A stretch of 64,000 nucleotides of DNA from Runella rosea. GTDB taxonomy: Bacteria > Bacteroidota > Bacteroidia > Cytophagales > Spirosomataceae. Numbering within the stretch: the first letter of the stretch is position 1; every line of letters begins with the position of its first letter. This document shows, piece after piece, positions 1-8,589 of this stretch. The notes beneath the pieces were generated by a model. The model searched no databases, was not told the origin of the DNA, and worked only from the letters and a program-made list of their open reading frames with translations. The DNA lies in assembly GCF_003325355.1 (NCBI RefSeq), contig NZ_CP030850.1, positions 4,333,501-4,397,500 on the forward strand, given 5' to 3'. Both the position numbers and the translations under genes were made by a program.

Positions 1-1337
1 CCTGGTTGTTTTACGTTGGCAAAAACCTGCCCTGAATTATCGGTTGTGACCCCGTTTTGTTGCCACCTGATGCTGGCATTTGAGGGTAAATCAATGCTCA
101 GATTGGTACTGTCGTTGGAGCACAGCGGCAACGGGCGACTGGAAGAAATCCGGACCGTGCTGGCGTTTTTTACGTTGACGCGGGTGAAGTTTGAGGTGGA
201 CTCCTCCGTTTCGCAGCTTTCAGCAAAACGTTTGATAAGGCTATAATTGCCAGGCTGATAAATGCCCAAATAAGATTGGTTGGCATTGGCAATGGGTTGG
301 TCGTCTTTCATCCATTGATACGCCCATTGCGGGCTTTCATCGTTGGCTTTCAGCACTACAGAATCGCCTTGACACATTTCTACCGATGAGATATTGCCTA
401 CGGAGGATTGATAGGTAGCCGAAGGCGATGCCGTTAAGATTTCAATAAAGACGGGTGAAGGTACTGAAGAAATACAATCGACAACGTTAAACACAAATTC
501 GCGCCGTATTTCCCCTATTTTTACGTTTTGCCGCCATTCTTCGCAACGAACCGCAAATGCAAAAAAGCCAATTTGAGATGCATTAAGCGTTATTTTTCCT
601 GTTTTTGAGTCAATTTTTAAAGGATTAACGCCAGGAATGGCTTTCGTGCTGTCAAAACCAGCGCTCCAAACTGCCCGGTTGTAAGGGCCTGCTTTGGATT
701 TATCGGGAAAGGTACCGCCTTGGTCGGTGGAGCCAATGAGGGGCGTGACAATGCTGTAACGTAGTTCATTTCCTGATGAAGTCGTTGCCCCAAAATCAGC
801 TTCGAAATTTTTTCCTACGCACACATATTTGACTTCGGGAGTTTTGAATTGAGGCAAACCGTTTGAAATGCCGTTGAGCGGAATTTCAGCATAGAAGGTC
901 AAGCCTACTCTATTTGGGGTTTGAATATTGACAATTTCGCCGTTGCGGCAGCATTCTTCCCACGAAAAATAATAGCCTTCTGCATCGTTGTAGGTAGTCG
1001 ATGGAAAAGAAACGGTGGCCGTGTAGCGAGCCAACGTAATGCGAGATTCGCGAGGATTGGGAACGCAGCGAGCGTTGGTATAGGGGATTTCCTCCAGTGC
1101 AGCGCGGTTCAGCGTAAAATCTTCGATGCGAGCGTTGGTACTTTTGCGAAAAGACGAAACAAAGGCTTTGTCGTTAGTACTACCCAGTACGCCGTCGTAA
1201 ATCAGGGTTAAGGTAATGAGGTAGCTTGTAGTGGAACCATTTTGTTTAGTAAGTGCTATATCTCCCCCAATAATGTGATTGGCCCATGCCCCCGCATTCC
1301 ATATCAACAATAGCCCGCACGTTATCCACCACTTCAT
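1..1337 (-). CDS. Large secreted surface protein, N-terminal part (runs off the window)
   Basis: An open minus-strand frame runs from an ATG at 1337 to the window edge without a stop, giving about 445 residues of a longer protein. It opens with a Sec signal peptide (MKWWITCGLLLIWNAGAWA) followed at once by NHIIGGDI. That HxxGG start after the signal peptide is typical of very large Bacteroidota surface proteins that end in a gliding-motility/T9SS C-terminal sorting domain. The body is rich in Ser, Thr, Asn and beta-strand-like stretches, with scattered cysteines, and an Ig-like segment (VVLKANDESPQWAYQWM) starts at about residue 325, as in PKD/Ig adhesins. The sorting domain itself would lie outside the window, so export by T9SS is inference. 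It is unrelated in function to the adjacent DUF192 gene, which lies 54 bases upstream on the same strand. Confidence 0.75.
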   Translation of the reverse strand, partial: MKWWITCGLLLIWNAGAWANHIIGGDIALTKQNGSTTSYLITLTLIYDGVLGSTNDKAFVSSFRKSTNARIEDFTLNRAALEEIPYTNARCVPNPRESRITLARYTATVSFPSTTYNDAEGYYFSWEECCRNGEIVNIQTPNRVGLTFYAEIPLNGISNGLPQFKTPEVKYVCVGKNFEADFGATTSSGNELRYSIVTPLIGSTDQGGTFPDKSKAGPYNRAVWSAGFDSTKAIPGVNPLKIDSKTGKITLNASQIGFFAFAVRCEEWRQNVKIGEIRREFVFNVVDCISSVPSPVFIEILTASPSATYQSSVGNISSVEMCQGDSVVLKANDESPQWAYQWMKDDQPIANANQSYLGIYQPGNYSLIKRFAESCETEESTSNFTRVNVKNASTVRISSSRPLPLCSNDSTNLSIDLPSNASIRWQQNGVTTDNSGQVFANVKQP

Positions 1338-1391
1338 GTAAGGTTCTTTATCTTAATCCTTTACAACTATTGTTCCAAAATGAAAGAAGTC

Positions 1392-1934
1392 CTAAAAAAC
1401 GATAGTGTCGCCCACCTGAATGCCGTATTTATCACAGTAACCGCCGTTTACTTCTACCACGTATTGTGCGTCACCAAAGGAGGGGAGGCTTTCTTCAGAA
1501 TAGGGTTTAGCCTTTTTCTGGATAGAAACAATTTTTTTGTTTTGGTCAACGTAGATGATGTCCAACGAAATCATGGTGTTTTTCATCCAAAAACTTTGCG
1601 GGGTCGGTTCTTCAAAAACAAATAGCATTCCCACCGAATCGGAAAGATAGGGTCGGAACATCAGTCCTTTTTGGCGATCGGCGTCATTTTCGGCGATTTC
1701 AACGTCAATCTTTCGGAATGTTTTACCGCCTTTTAAAAACGTTACTTCACCCTCTTTCACAATACCGCTCGCTGGGGCCGTGGGTGCCGCTGACGAAGAA
1801 GCGGGCGCCTCAGTTTCGACCGAAACCGAGGCGCTACTGTTGGAAACCAGCAGGGGCCTTAAAAGATATAAAGCTCCCGCTAGCACGAAAACTGCCAATA
1901 AAATATAACTAATGTATGAACGACGCTTCTCCAT
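1392..1934 (-). CDS. DUF192 family protein, membrane-anchored
   Basis: Predicted 180-residue protein. I place the start at the ATG at 1934 (MEKRRSYISY), because an in-frame upstream extension to 2003 would overlap the end of cysS and has no signal-like character. Residues 8-25 form an N-terminal membrane anchor (YISYILLAVFVLAGALYLL), then a low-complexity Ser/Ala/Pro linker, then a C-terminal DUF192 domain (about residues 70-180) with the family hallmarks QKGLMFR, GMLFVF, SFWMKNT and LDIIYVD and a final VVEVNGG segment. The family is a small beta fold found periplasmic or lipoprotein-bound; its biochemical role is unknown. The gene lies 46 bases downstream of cysS on the same strand and may be co-transcribed. 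Confidence 0.85.
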   Translation of the reverse strand: MEKRRSYISYILLAVFVLAGALYLLRPLLVSNSSASVSVETEAPASSSAAPTAPASGIVKEGEVTFLKGGKTFRKIDVEIAENDADRQKGLMFRPYLSDSVGMLFVFEEPTPQSFWMKNTMISLDIIYVDQNKKIVSIQKKAKPYSEESLPSFGDAQYVVEVNGGYCDKYGIQVGDTIVF

Positions 1935-1980
1935 AAAACATCTTGATGAAATAATACAATGAATATCGTATTGGTTAAAA

Positions 1981-3516
1981 TTATTCTTCGTACGCCCAGT
2001 CAATCCGGTGTTTCATGTCCCGAATTACTAAATTTTGCGCCTTGAAATAAGAACGAATTTGGTCAACTTTGTCGTATTGCTGGGCCGACTTGTATTCGCG
2101 ATATAAATCAAGCATTCCGCTCAATACGGCGTTGCTTTCCGTGATTTCTTCCTTCAGACCCAGAATTTCTTCAGTAAAAGTGATGTATTTTTCTTTCAAT
2201 AGGGCAAATCCTTCTTCCCCCAACGCCGCAGGATTTAACTGGTTGAGATAAATCATGTTAACGTATTTTAAAAGGTTAAACAACTGCGCAATGGCGACGG
2301 CGGTGTTGAGGTCGTCGTTCATGGCATCATAAAACGCCTGCACGGTTTTCTGAATGTCGACTACTTTCTTTTCATCAATCGTAACACCAGGGGTTGAAAC
2401 CTTCAAGCCTGCTTCATTGGAAGAACTTTCGACCTCTGCGGGGATGTAGGTCAACGCTTTGATGGCTTTCAGCCCATTGATGATTCGTTTGTACGCTTTT
2501 TGAGAACCTTTCAGCGCGTCGTTTGAGAAGTCAAGCGTGCTTCGGTATTGACTCTGGAGCATAAAGAATCGAGACGTCATGGGGCTGTAGGCCTGTTCAA
2601 GCAACGGATGATTGCCAGAAAACAACTCGACGGGCAAAAACGAATTGCCTAATGATTTTGACATTTTTTGTCCGTTGACCGTCAGCATATTGGAGTGCAT
2701 CCAATAGCGTACTGGCTCTGTTCCGTTCAATCCTGTTCCCTGCGCAATTTCGCATTCGTGGTGCGGAAATTTCAAGTCCATACCACCGCCGTGAATGTCA
2801 AATTGCTTTCCTAAGTATTTGGTACTCATGCAGGTACATTCTAAATGCCAGCCTGGAAAGCCTTTGCCCCAAGGAGATTCCCACTGCATGATGTGCTCGG
2901 GGGCGGCTTTCTTCCAAATGGCAAAATCCAGCGGATTTCGTTTCTCAGAAGTACCTTCCAGCTCGCGGGTTTCGGTCAAAAGGTCTTCCAATACCCGGCC
3001 AGATAGTTTTCCGTAATTATTGCCGTTTGCGTTGTATTGATTGATGTCAAAATAGACCGAACCATTGGATTCATAAGCCAGTCCTTTGTCAATCAAGTCT
3101 TTGACGGCTTCTATTTGTTCAATTAAATGACCAGTAGCGGTGGGTTCAATGCTGGGAGTGCGGAAATTAAGTTGCTCCAGCACCTGATGAAAATCGTTGG
3201 TGTAGCGCTGCACAATTTCCATCGGCTCCAGCTTTTCTAGTTTGGCCATCCGCCCGATTTTATCTTCACCTTCGTCGCCGTCGCCTACTAGGTGACCCAC
3301 ATCCGTGATGTTGCGCACATAACGGACCTTGTAACCAATGTGCGTCAGGTACCGAAAAAGAATATCGAAAGTCAGAAACGTACGAACATTGCCCAAGTGG
3401 ACGTAATTATAAACCGTTGGCCCGCACACATACAGCCCTACGTGAGGGGGGCTAAGTGGTTGAAAAAGTTCTTTTTGGCGGGCGAGAGAATTATAGATTT
3501 TGAGTGGTTGTGTCAT
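1981..3516 (-). CDS. cysS: Cysteinyl-tRNA synthetase
   Basis: A 511-residue cytosolic class I aminoacyl-tRNA synthetase that charges tRNA-Cys. The HIGH-type motif is HLGNVRT (residues 40-46) and the KMSKS loop is at 284-288. Zinc ligands expected for CysRS are visible: Cys31 in YVCGPTVY, Cys227 in GWHLEC, and the HHECE segment near 252-256. The C-terminal part (about 390-511) is the helical anticodon-binding DALR region. Length is slightly above the usual 460-490 because of an insertion around residues 355-385. The start MTQPLKIYN fits the family N-terminus. It is divergent from udk, with a 207-base gap between them. Confidence 0.98.
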   Translation of the reverse strand: MTQPLKIYNSLARQKELFQPLSPPHVGLYVCGPTVYNYVHLGNVRTFLTFDILFRYLTHIGYKVRYVRNITDVGHLVGDGDEGEDKIGRMAKLEKLEPMEIVQRYTNDFHQVLEQLNFRTPSIEPTATGHLIEQIEAVKDLIDKGLAYESNGSVYFDINQYNANGNNYGKLSGRVLEDLLTETRELEGTSEKRNPLDFAIWKKAAPEHIMQWESPWGKGFPGWHLECTCMSTKYLGKQFDIHGGGMDLKFPHHECEIAQGTGLNGTEPVRYWMHSNMLTVNGQKMSKSLGNSFLPVELFSGNHPLLEQAYSPMTSRFFMLQSQYRSTLDFSNDALKGSQKAYKRIINGLKAIKALTYIPAEVESSSNEAGLKVSTPGVTIDEKKVVDIQKTVQAFYDAMNDDLNTAVAIAQLFNLLKYVNMIYLNQLNPAALGEEGFALLKEKYITFTEEILGLKEEITESNAVLSGMLDLYREYKSAQQYDKVDQIRSYFKAQNLVIRDMKHRIDWAYEE

Positions 3517-3723
3517 GATGAGAGAATACTAAATACTCGTTTATGAAATTGATTTCCCGAAACGCAGTATCAGCAACATCGAAAGAGGTCAACCCGAAAA
3601 ATTTTCAAAAACATAGCAGGAGAAAATGTAATTTAAACGCAAAACTAACAATTTGTTGCGGGTTCTTTTACAATTTCGGTGCCAGAAGTTCGGTATTTAA
3701 ACAGGGCCACTTAACTTTACCGC

Positions 3724-4344
3724 ATGAAAAAACCTTTTATCGTCGGAATCACGGGCGGGAGTGCATCGGGAAAGACCTATTTTCTTAACAGCCTGATGGG
3801 CGCTTTTGGCGAAGATGAAATCTGTCTGATTTCGCAAGACCATTATTATCGTTCTCGTAATGATGTGCCCGTTGACGAAAACGGGGTACATAATTTTGAC
3901 TTACCCTCCGCTATCAACCACCGCAAGTACGCTGAGCACATCATCGACCTTCGGGAAGGCAAGACCGTGGAGCAGTTGGAATATACCTTCAACAATCCCG
4001 CCATTATTCCGCAGATGCTTACCTTTAGACCCACTCCCATCATTGTGGTAGAAGGGATTTTTGTGTTTTACTTCAAAGAAATTGCGGAGCTGTTGGATTT
4101 AAAAATCTTCATTGACGCCAAAGAACACATCAAACTCAAACGCCGCATCATCCGCGACCAAGTGGAGCGCGGCTACGATTTGACGGACGTTTTGTACCGT
4201 TGGGAAAATCACGTATTTCCAACCTATGAGCAATTTATCAAACCCTCAAAGGCTGACGCCGACATAATTATTCCCAATAACCGACATTTTCATCGCGGTT
4301 TGGAAGTAGTAAAAGCATTTTTGAAAAGTAAAATTGAGCCTTAG
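3724..4344 (+). CDS. udk: Uridine kinase
   Basis: A 206-residue P-loop kinase of the Udk/phosphoribulokinase group, which phosphorylates uridine and cytidine to the monophosphates in pyrimidine salvage. Walker A is GGSASGKT at residues 11-18; the SQDHYYR segment near residue 38 carries the catalytic Asp region, and RRIIRDQVERGY near 139-150 is the family lid/arginine signature, followed by FIKPSKADADIIIPNN. Full length for the family. The ATG at 3724 is only a few bases past a TAACTTTA sequence (3713-3720) that resembles the -7 element, so the mRNA may have almost no leader. Confidence 0.93.
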   Translation: MKKPFIVGITGGSASGKTYFLNSLMGAFGEDEICLISQDHYYRSRNDVPVDENGVHNFDLPSAINHRKYAEHIIDLREGKTVEQLEYTFNNPAIIPQMLTFRPTPIIVVEGIFVFYFKEIAELLDLKIFIDAKEHIKLKRRIIRDQVERGYDLTDVLYRWENHVFPTYEQFIKPSKADADIIIPNNRHFHRGLEVVKAFLKSKIEP

Positions 4345-4371
4345 TAATGACTCAAAAAGAGTTAGCTAACC

Positions 4372-4593
4372 TTATAATTCCCAAATAGTAGGATTATTGT
4401 GTCGACGAAGGTGCTTGCCAATCTCCATCCAGAACGCCATCACTAGGTAGACAATGATGGGAGACCCAAAGGTCAAAAAGCTGGCGTAAATGAAATAAAG
4501 CCGAATACTGCTTGCTGAGATATTTAAGATTTCTCCCAAGCGAGTACAAACGCCAAAAACGTGGTTCTCAACAAAATACCGGAAACGATTCAT
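4372..4593 (-). CDS. Small PspC-domain membrane protein
   Basis: A 73-residue protein from the ATG at 4593 (MNRFRYFVEN); an in-frame start at 4626 would add 11 unsupported residues. The sequence has the PspC pattern FGVCTRLGE-ILNI followed by RLYFIYASFLTFGSPIIVYLVMAFWM, a hydrophobic helix-turn-helix that forms the membrane part. PspC proteins were named for phage-shock regulation in enterobacteria, but short stand-alone copies in Bacteroidota have no proven role. It converges on udk with a 27-base gap. Confidence 0.75.
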   Translation of the reverse strand: MNRFRYFVENHVFGVCTRLGEILNISASSIRLYFIYASFLTFGSPIIVYLVMAFWMEIGKHLRRHNNPTIWEL

Positions 4594-4893
4594 CGCGTTT
4601 TTTATGTTTGAAAACGAAGGTAGCAAATCTATTTTGTAAAGTCAAGCATCTGAATAACAGATGTCTCCGAACTTGACTTGTAACAATTATTTTATAAATT
4701 TGTTTGAGCTCTGCTTAAAAACTTCATTCTCATCGCAAGACAAAGTAAGTCTTGGCAAGTGCCTAATTTTGAGCGTTCAAGCCTTTTGCTCAATGATTAG
4801 TTTTGTCAATATCTTTGTAAGTCCGCTGAAAATGAGGAGATTGGCGGCTGTTTGTTTAATTATTTCTTTCATTATTTTAATTATTGTAGTAAA
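4594..4893. other. 300-base gap with the cold-shock promoter and leader
   Basis: No convincing gene lies here. A plus-strand open frame (4661-4912) has a Cys/Phe/Ile-rich composition unlike any family and overlaps the cold-shock start, so I read it as chance. The right half carries a promoter at 4785-4817 and an untranslated leader of about 70 bases. Confidence 0.5.
4785..4817 (+). promoter_or_regulatory. Bacteroidota-type promoter of the cold-shock gene
   Basis: TTTG at 4785-4788, a 21-base spacer and TATCTTTG at 4810-4817 match both elements of the Bacteroidota housekeeping consensus (TTTG, 19-21 bases, TAnnTTTG). The predicted transcript start near 4824 leaves a leader of about 70 bases before the ATG at 4894, which would suit post-transcriptional control as known for cold-shock mRNAs elsewhere; that control is inference. 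Confidence 0.6.
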
Positions 4894-5088
4894 ATGCAAA
4901 CAGGAACAGTAAAGTTTTTCAATGAAGCCAGAGGGTATGGTTTTATTGTGGACGATGAATCTCAAAAAGAAATTTTTGTACACGTAACGGGCTTAGGCGG
5001 GGTAGTTATCCGTGAAAAAGACCGAGTAGAGTACGAAATCGTTGATGGTAAAAAAGGCTTGAACGCTACTAAAGTGAAGAAAATTTGA
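4894..5088 (+). CDS. Cold-shock domain protein
   Basis: A 64-residue single cold-shock (OB-fold) domain. The RNA-binding motifs are plain: KFFNEARGYGFI (RNP1 region, residues 7-18) and EIFVHVTGL (RNP2 region, residues 27-35). It binds single-stranded RNA/DNA and acts as an RNA chaperone. The start is the ATG at 4894 (MQTGTVKFF); the open frame continues upstream but that part is not cold-shock sequence. FVHV replaces the more usual FVHF/FVHS. Own promoter upstream and a strong terminator directly downstream make it monocistronic. Confidence 0.93.
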   Translation: MQTGTVKFFNEARGYGFIVDDESQKEIFVHVTGLGGVVIREKDRVEYEIVDGKKGLNATKVKKI

Positions 5089-5110
5089 TTTTTCTTTACC
5101 CAAGAACGGT

Positions 5111-5147
5111 ACGGGGAACTCTGCCAAGAGCTCCCCGTTTTTATTTT
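5111..5147 (+). terminator. Rho-independent terminator of the cold-shock gene
   Basis: ACGGGGAACT (5111-5120) pairs with AGCTCCCCGT (5129-5138) with one mismatch, followed by a T-rich run to 5147. It lies 22 bases after the stop codon and also faces the end of the convergent oxidoreductase gene. Confidence 0.8.
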
Positions 5148-5171
5148 CCTACACGGGCAGACGAAATGCCC

Positions 5172-6362
5172 CTATAGGTCACGCTCGATGATTTCGTTGG
5201 TCTTTTTATCTTTCAAAATTACTTTGTGACGGCCGTCGTGGGTTACTTCTTCCTTAATTAAATAATAATCAGCATCGTATTCAATCAGCGTTGAAACGGG
5301 CGACAGTCCTTCCTGTCCGCGCCAAACGGGCAAATCGACAGGCTCCCAAAGTTTGGTTTTGGCCGATTTGTAGGCGGCATCAATGATGGCGTTGACCACG
5401 TAGCCATCGTAAAATGTTTCGGAAGGCTCGGTACCTTCTTCGACCGACCGAAACATATCGGTAAACATGTGGTTGTAGCCAAGTTCGTTGACCTCATCGC
5501 CTACCGGAAAAAGCCAACCCGTATTGCTTTCGGCTTTCTCGGCCACGTAGTCGCCGCCTTTGCCCGTCGTAAATACTTCAAAGCCCGTACGAAGAAAATT
5601 ATTCATCCATATAGTGCCCTCCGTTCCCATGACCTCGTCGCGCAGGTCCATGCCGCCGCGAAACGTCCAGCTTACTTCAAATTGACCAATGGCTCCGTTT
5701 TCGTATTTGACCAACGCAATGGCGTGGTCTTCGGCCTCGATGGGTTTTACTTGCGTGGCGGCCCAGCACATCACTTCTACGGGCTTAATATCTTTGCCGA
5801 TAAAATTGCGAGCAATTTCGATACAATGGCAGCCCAAATCAAGGATACAGCCACCGCCCGCCTGTTCTTTGTCCCAAAACCAGTTGCTGTGGGGGCCAGG
5901 GTGGGTTTCTCTTGACTTGGCCCAGAGAATCCGCCCCAGTGCACCGTTGTCTACCATCTGCTTGGATTTCAGAAATTTGGGGGTGTAACATAAATCTTCC
6001 AGGTACCCGCCAAATATGCCTGCGCCTTCAATGGCCTGCATCATCCGGAGGGCTTCTGCGCCGTTTCTTCCCAAAGGTTTGGTGCTGACCACCGCCTTTT
6101 TATGTTTTACGCAAAGCATGACGGCGGCTTCGTGGAGGTTGTTGGGCAGCGCTACGCAAATCATTGTCACGTCGGGGTGCGCGATTACTTCTTCCATGTC
6201 GGTCGACCAAAACGTACAGCCGTAATCATCGGCAAATTTTTTGGCACTTTCTTCGCGGCGCGCATAAATGGCCACCACGCGGTCACGGCCGCGCTGACCG
6301 TGGATAGACTCTGCATAAAAACGTCCGATAAAGCCCGAACCAAGCATGGCAATCCTTTGCAT
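5172..6362 (-). CDS. Gfo/Idh/MocA family NAD(P)-dependent oxidoreductase
   Basis: A 396-residue cytosolic oxidoreductase. The ATG at 6362 (MQRIAMLGSG) puts the Rossmann motif GSGFIG at residues 8-13, as expected; an in-frame extension to 6455 would run into the promoter of the divergent gene and is rejected. The dinucleotide-binding half continues to about 125 with TKPLGRN (the KP motif around residue 95), and the C-terminal alpha/beta domain carries the substrate-binding segment GGGCILDLGCHCIEIARNF near residues 170-190, where DxGxH is the usual catalytic signature. No signal peptide. Enzymes of this family oxidise or reduce sugars, inositols or sugar acids; the substrate here cannot be told. 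It stands alone on its strand, converging on the cold-shock gene. Confidence 0.9.
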   Translation of the reverse strand: MQRIAMLGSGFIGRFYAESIHGQRGRDRVVAIYARREESAKKFADDYGCTFWSTDMEEVIAHPDVTMICVALPNNLHEAAVMLCVKHKKAVVSTKPLGRNGAEALRMMQAIEGAGIFGGYLEDLCYTPKFLKSKQMVDNGALGRILWAKSRETHPGPHSNWFWDKEQAGGGCILDLGCHCIEIARNFIGKDIKPVEVMCWAATQVKPIEAEDHAIALVKYENGAIGQFEVSWTFRGGMDLRDEVMGTEGTIWMNNFLRTGFEVFTTGKGGDYVAEKAESNTGWLFPVGDEVNELGYNHMFTDMFRSVEEGTEPSETFYDGYVVNAIIDAAYKSAKTKLWEPVDLPVWRGQEGLSPVSTLIEYDADYYLIKEEVTHDGRHKVILKDKKTNEIIERDL

Positions 6363-6444
6363 AAAATCTGATTGTTGACGGTGAAAATTATTTTTATTAA
6401 AAAAAGCAGTTACGCTAAACTTTTTAATGATGGTTTTTTGTTCG

Positions 6445-6467
6445 TACTTTTGCAATATAGTTGCAAA
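6445..6467 (+). promoter_or_regulatory. Palindromic operator overlapping the promoter of the MerC-like gene (Zur-like candidate)
   Basis: TACTTTTG at 6445-6452 matches the TAnnTTTG -7 element. Overlapping it is a perfect 19-base inverted repeat, TTTGCAA-N5-TTGCAAA (6449-6467). A repressor here would block the promoter. TTGCAA-N5-TTGCAA resembles Fur-family (zinc, Zur) operators; together with the metal-linked genes downstream this suggests metal-dependent repression. The regulator gene is not visible in this window. Confidence 0.55.
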
Positions 6468-6472
6468 TAGTC

Positions 6473-7018
6473 ATGGCAAGAATTATTTCGATAACATTAA
6501 ATGTGGGTTTAACAGGGCTTGTACACCTGTTGTGCTGCTGGGTACCGTTGGTGGTCGTTTTGTTTAACGGGGCATCTATCGGCTGGTTGGCAGAGTATCG
6601 TACTCCGTTGATTGCGTTGCAATTAGCGGCATTGGTGTGGTCTTTTTATGATTTATACTTACGCCCTTCTCACCAGGCTGGTTTGTTTGAAAAAAGAGTG
6701 TTTTGGGCTGCGGTAGGCCTTACGGTGGTGTTGAATCTGATTCCTCATCGGTATTTTCAGGCCGAAGAAGGCCAGTTGGCGCAAGCGCAGTTTGAAAGAA
6801 TTCGCTCAACAAGGGTTGCTCAATTTGAACTTAAAACGCCGCTGAAATCGGTAGAAAAGTTAAATAATACGCTTCAATCCGTAGAAGGTGTCGTACCTTC
6901 GCAAATCAAGCTGAATGACGAGGTGGTTTCGGTGCGTTATTATGCAGGAAAAACGTCCGATGAAGCCATTTTGGCGACTCTCCGAAAGCAGGGATACCAA
7001 GTTTCAATGATTGACTAA
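6473..7018 (+). CDS. MerC-like membrane protein with C-terminal HMA-like domain
   Basis: A 181-residue protein. The ATG at 6473 (MARIISITLN) is preferred because the alternative at 6461 falls inside the operator palindrome. Residues 1-90 contain three or four membrane segments; the first has a Cys pair (HLLCCWVP) placed as in MerC/MerT-type metal transport proteins. Residues about 115-181 read as a beta-alpha-beta-beta-alpha-beta ferredoxin-like domain ending EAILATLRKQGYQVSMID, like heavy-metal-associated domains but without the CxxC metal site. A role in metal uptake or export across the inner membrane is inferred from the Cys pair, the operator and the His-rich lipoprotein that follows by 18 bases. 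MerC membership is a recollection of the family pattern, not a proven match. Confidence 0.6.
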   Translation: MARIISITLNVGLTGLVHLLCCWVPLVVVLFNGASIGWLAEYRTPLIALQLAALVWSFYDLYLRPSHQAGLFEKRVFWAAVGLTVVLNLIPHRYFQAEEGQLAQAQFERIRSTRVAQFELKTPLKSVEKLNNTLQSVEGVVPSQIKLNDEVVSVRYYAGKTSDEAILATLRKQGYQVSMID

Positions 7019-7036
7019 CCAACGCTACTTTTTACC

Positions 7037-7513
7037 ATGACAAAACACCTTTATTCTTTACTTACCGTTGGCGGTATGCTTTTCGGTGCGTATTTATTTT
7101 CTGCTTGCGGTGACAAAAAAGACCCCAAAATGGAAGAAGCGGGCAAAGTCCATCTGGAAGCTATGGAAATTGAAGAGTCTATTCATCAACAAATAGAAGG
7201 AATAGATTCGTTGAAGATAGTGTTAAGTGAAAAGAAAAAAACGCTGACCGATGCGGCGGCTATTGCAAGTCTAGATTCCACCGTAGCGGCGTTGGATGCG
7301 GTAGCTGGTTCATTTGCCGCTTGGGAAGAAAGCGTGGTAGAGGTACCAGGATTGCCTCACGAGCACCACGACGGAGAGGAGCATGAGCACAAGCCAGCGC
7401 CAGATTTGACGGCTGAACAAATGCTGGAGGTACAAAAAGAATCAAAAACCAATATTGAGAAAATCAAAGCTGATTTAGCTAAGGCTGAGGAAATGGTTAA
7501 AAAAGTACTCTAG
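7037..7513 (+). CDS. His-rich lipoprotein, probable metal-binding partner
   Basis: A 158-residue lipoprotein. The signal peptide ends in the lipobox LFSAC (Cys at residue 24). The mature part is a charged helical protein (residues 30-95 and 125-158 look coiled) with a His/Glu cluster LPHEHHDGEEHEHKP near 114-128 that could bind zinc or similar ions. It lies 18 bases downstream of the MerC-like gene and a strong terminator follows, so the two form an operon. Metal capture outside the inner membrane is inference from the cluster and context; I know no named family for it. Confidence 0.65.
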   Translation: MTKHLYSLLTVGGMLFGAYLFSACGDKKDPKMEEAGKVHLEAMEIEESIHQQIEGIDSLKIVLSEKKKTLTDAAAIASLDSTVAALDAVAGSFAAWEESVVEVPGLPHEHHDGEEHEHKPAPDLTAEQMLEVQKESKTNIEKIKADLAKAEEMVKKVL

Positions 7514-7531
7514 CGAGTTTATAAGAAAAAA

Positions 7532-7585
7532 ATACCAATCGCCTGCCTTCCTGAATGTTTAATTCGGAAAGCAGGCGATTGGTAT
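7532..7585. terminator. Bidirectional terminator hairpin between convergent genes
   Basis: ATACCAATCGCCTGC (7532-7546) pairs perfectly with its complement at 7571-7585, with further pairing inside. A-rich and T-rich flanks make it usable on both strands, for the lipoprotein operon and for the MoxR operon. Confidence 0.85.
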
Positions 7586-7600
7586 TATATGGGCAATGGA

Positions 7601-8572
7601 CTAACGCGGTACTTCTACTTTTTGCAATAATTGTGCTACGGCATCGTCGGGAGTGGCGCCTTCCATTTCGCGCTCGGGCATCAAAATAATGCGGTGACGA
7701 AGCACGGCGGGAGCAAGTGCCTGAATGTCTTCGGGCGTCACAAAATCACGTCCTCTAATCGCGGCCAATGCTTTGGAACTGTTCAATAATGCCACCGAAG
7801 CCCGTGGTGATGCCCCCAAAAACAAGGATTTATTGTTGCGTGTTTGCAGAACAATTTGGGCAATATATTCCAACAATTTATCTTCTACGTGAACTAAGTG
7901 CGTTTTAGCCCGTAATTCCGTTAATTGCTGAGGTTGTAAAATGGCCGTAATTTCTCCAATGGCTTCGGCCATGCTTTTCCGTTGATGATGTCCGCGCAAC
8001 ACTTCTACTTCTTGCTCGGCGGTGGGGTAGCCCACGACTATTTTAAACAAGAAACGGTCTAGCTGGGCTTCTGGCAAGCGATACGTTCCTTCGTGTTCAA
8101 CGGGATTTTGGGTGGCAATCACAATAAACGGTGTACTCATTGGGTAGGTACTGCCGTCGATGGTGGCTTGTCGTTCTTCCATGACTTCAAATAGGGCCGA
8201 TTGCGTTTTGGCCGGGGCCCGGTTGATTTCGTCGACCAGAATGATGTTAGAAAAAATCGGTCCTTTCATAAACTCAAAATTGGCGAGCTTAGGGTTGAAT
8301 ATCGACGTCCCCAAAACATCCGATGGCATTAAATCGGGGGTGAACTGAATTCGACTGAAATCAGTGTTGATGGTTTTTGCCAATAGCTTCGCCGTGAGGG
8401 TTTTGGCTACCCCAGGTACTCCCTCTACCAAGACGTGCCCGTCGGCCAAAATGGCGGTTAGGAGTAGTTCTATGGTATGGTGTTGGCCAACAATGATTTT
8501 ACCGATTTCGGTTTTTATGGCCGAAATGGCGTCGTTAAGGTCTTGAAGGTCAATGCGTGATTCGAAATTCAT
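7601..8572 (-). CDS. MoxR-type AAA+ ATPase
   Basis: A 323-residue cytosolic AAA+ ATPase of the MoxR/RavA group. Walker A is GVPGVAKT (residues 51-58), Walker B is ILVDEINR (residues 111-118), and sensor 1 is IATQNP near 155. The C-terminal lid (about 230-320) has the family pattern GASPRASVALLNSSKALA and the DFVTPEDIQALAPAVLRHRI segment. MoxR ATPases act as chaperones that load metals or remodel partner complexes, often with DUF58 (von Willebrand-like) proteins. It is the last gene of a three-gene unit after DUF4129 and DUF4350 genes; the usual DUF58 partner is not in this unit. Confidence 0.93.
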   Translation of the reverse strand: MNFESRIDLQDLNDAISAIKTEIGKIIVGQHHTIELLLTAILADGHVLVEGVPGVAKTLTAKLLAKTINTDFSRIQFTPDLMPSDVLGTSIFNPKLANFEFMKGPIFSNIILVDEINRAPAKTQSALFEVMEERQATIDGSTYPMSTPFIVIATQNPVEHEGTYRLPEAQLDRFLFKIVVGYPTAEQEVEVLRGHHQRKSMAEAIGEITAILQPQQLTELRAKTHLVHVEDKLLEYIAQIVLQTRNNKSLFLGASPRASVALLNSSKALAAIRGRDFVTPEDIQALAPAVLRHRIILMPEREMEGATPDDAVAQLLQKVEVPR

Positions 8573-8589
8573 GAATGAGAGGGTAGATG

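Noticed and set aside
4661-4912. Plus-strand open frame of 83 codons before the cold-shock gene
   Set aside because: Odd composition, no family, overlaps the cold-shock start and covers its promoter.
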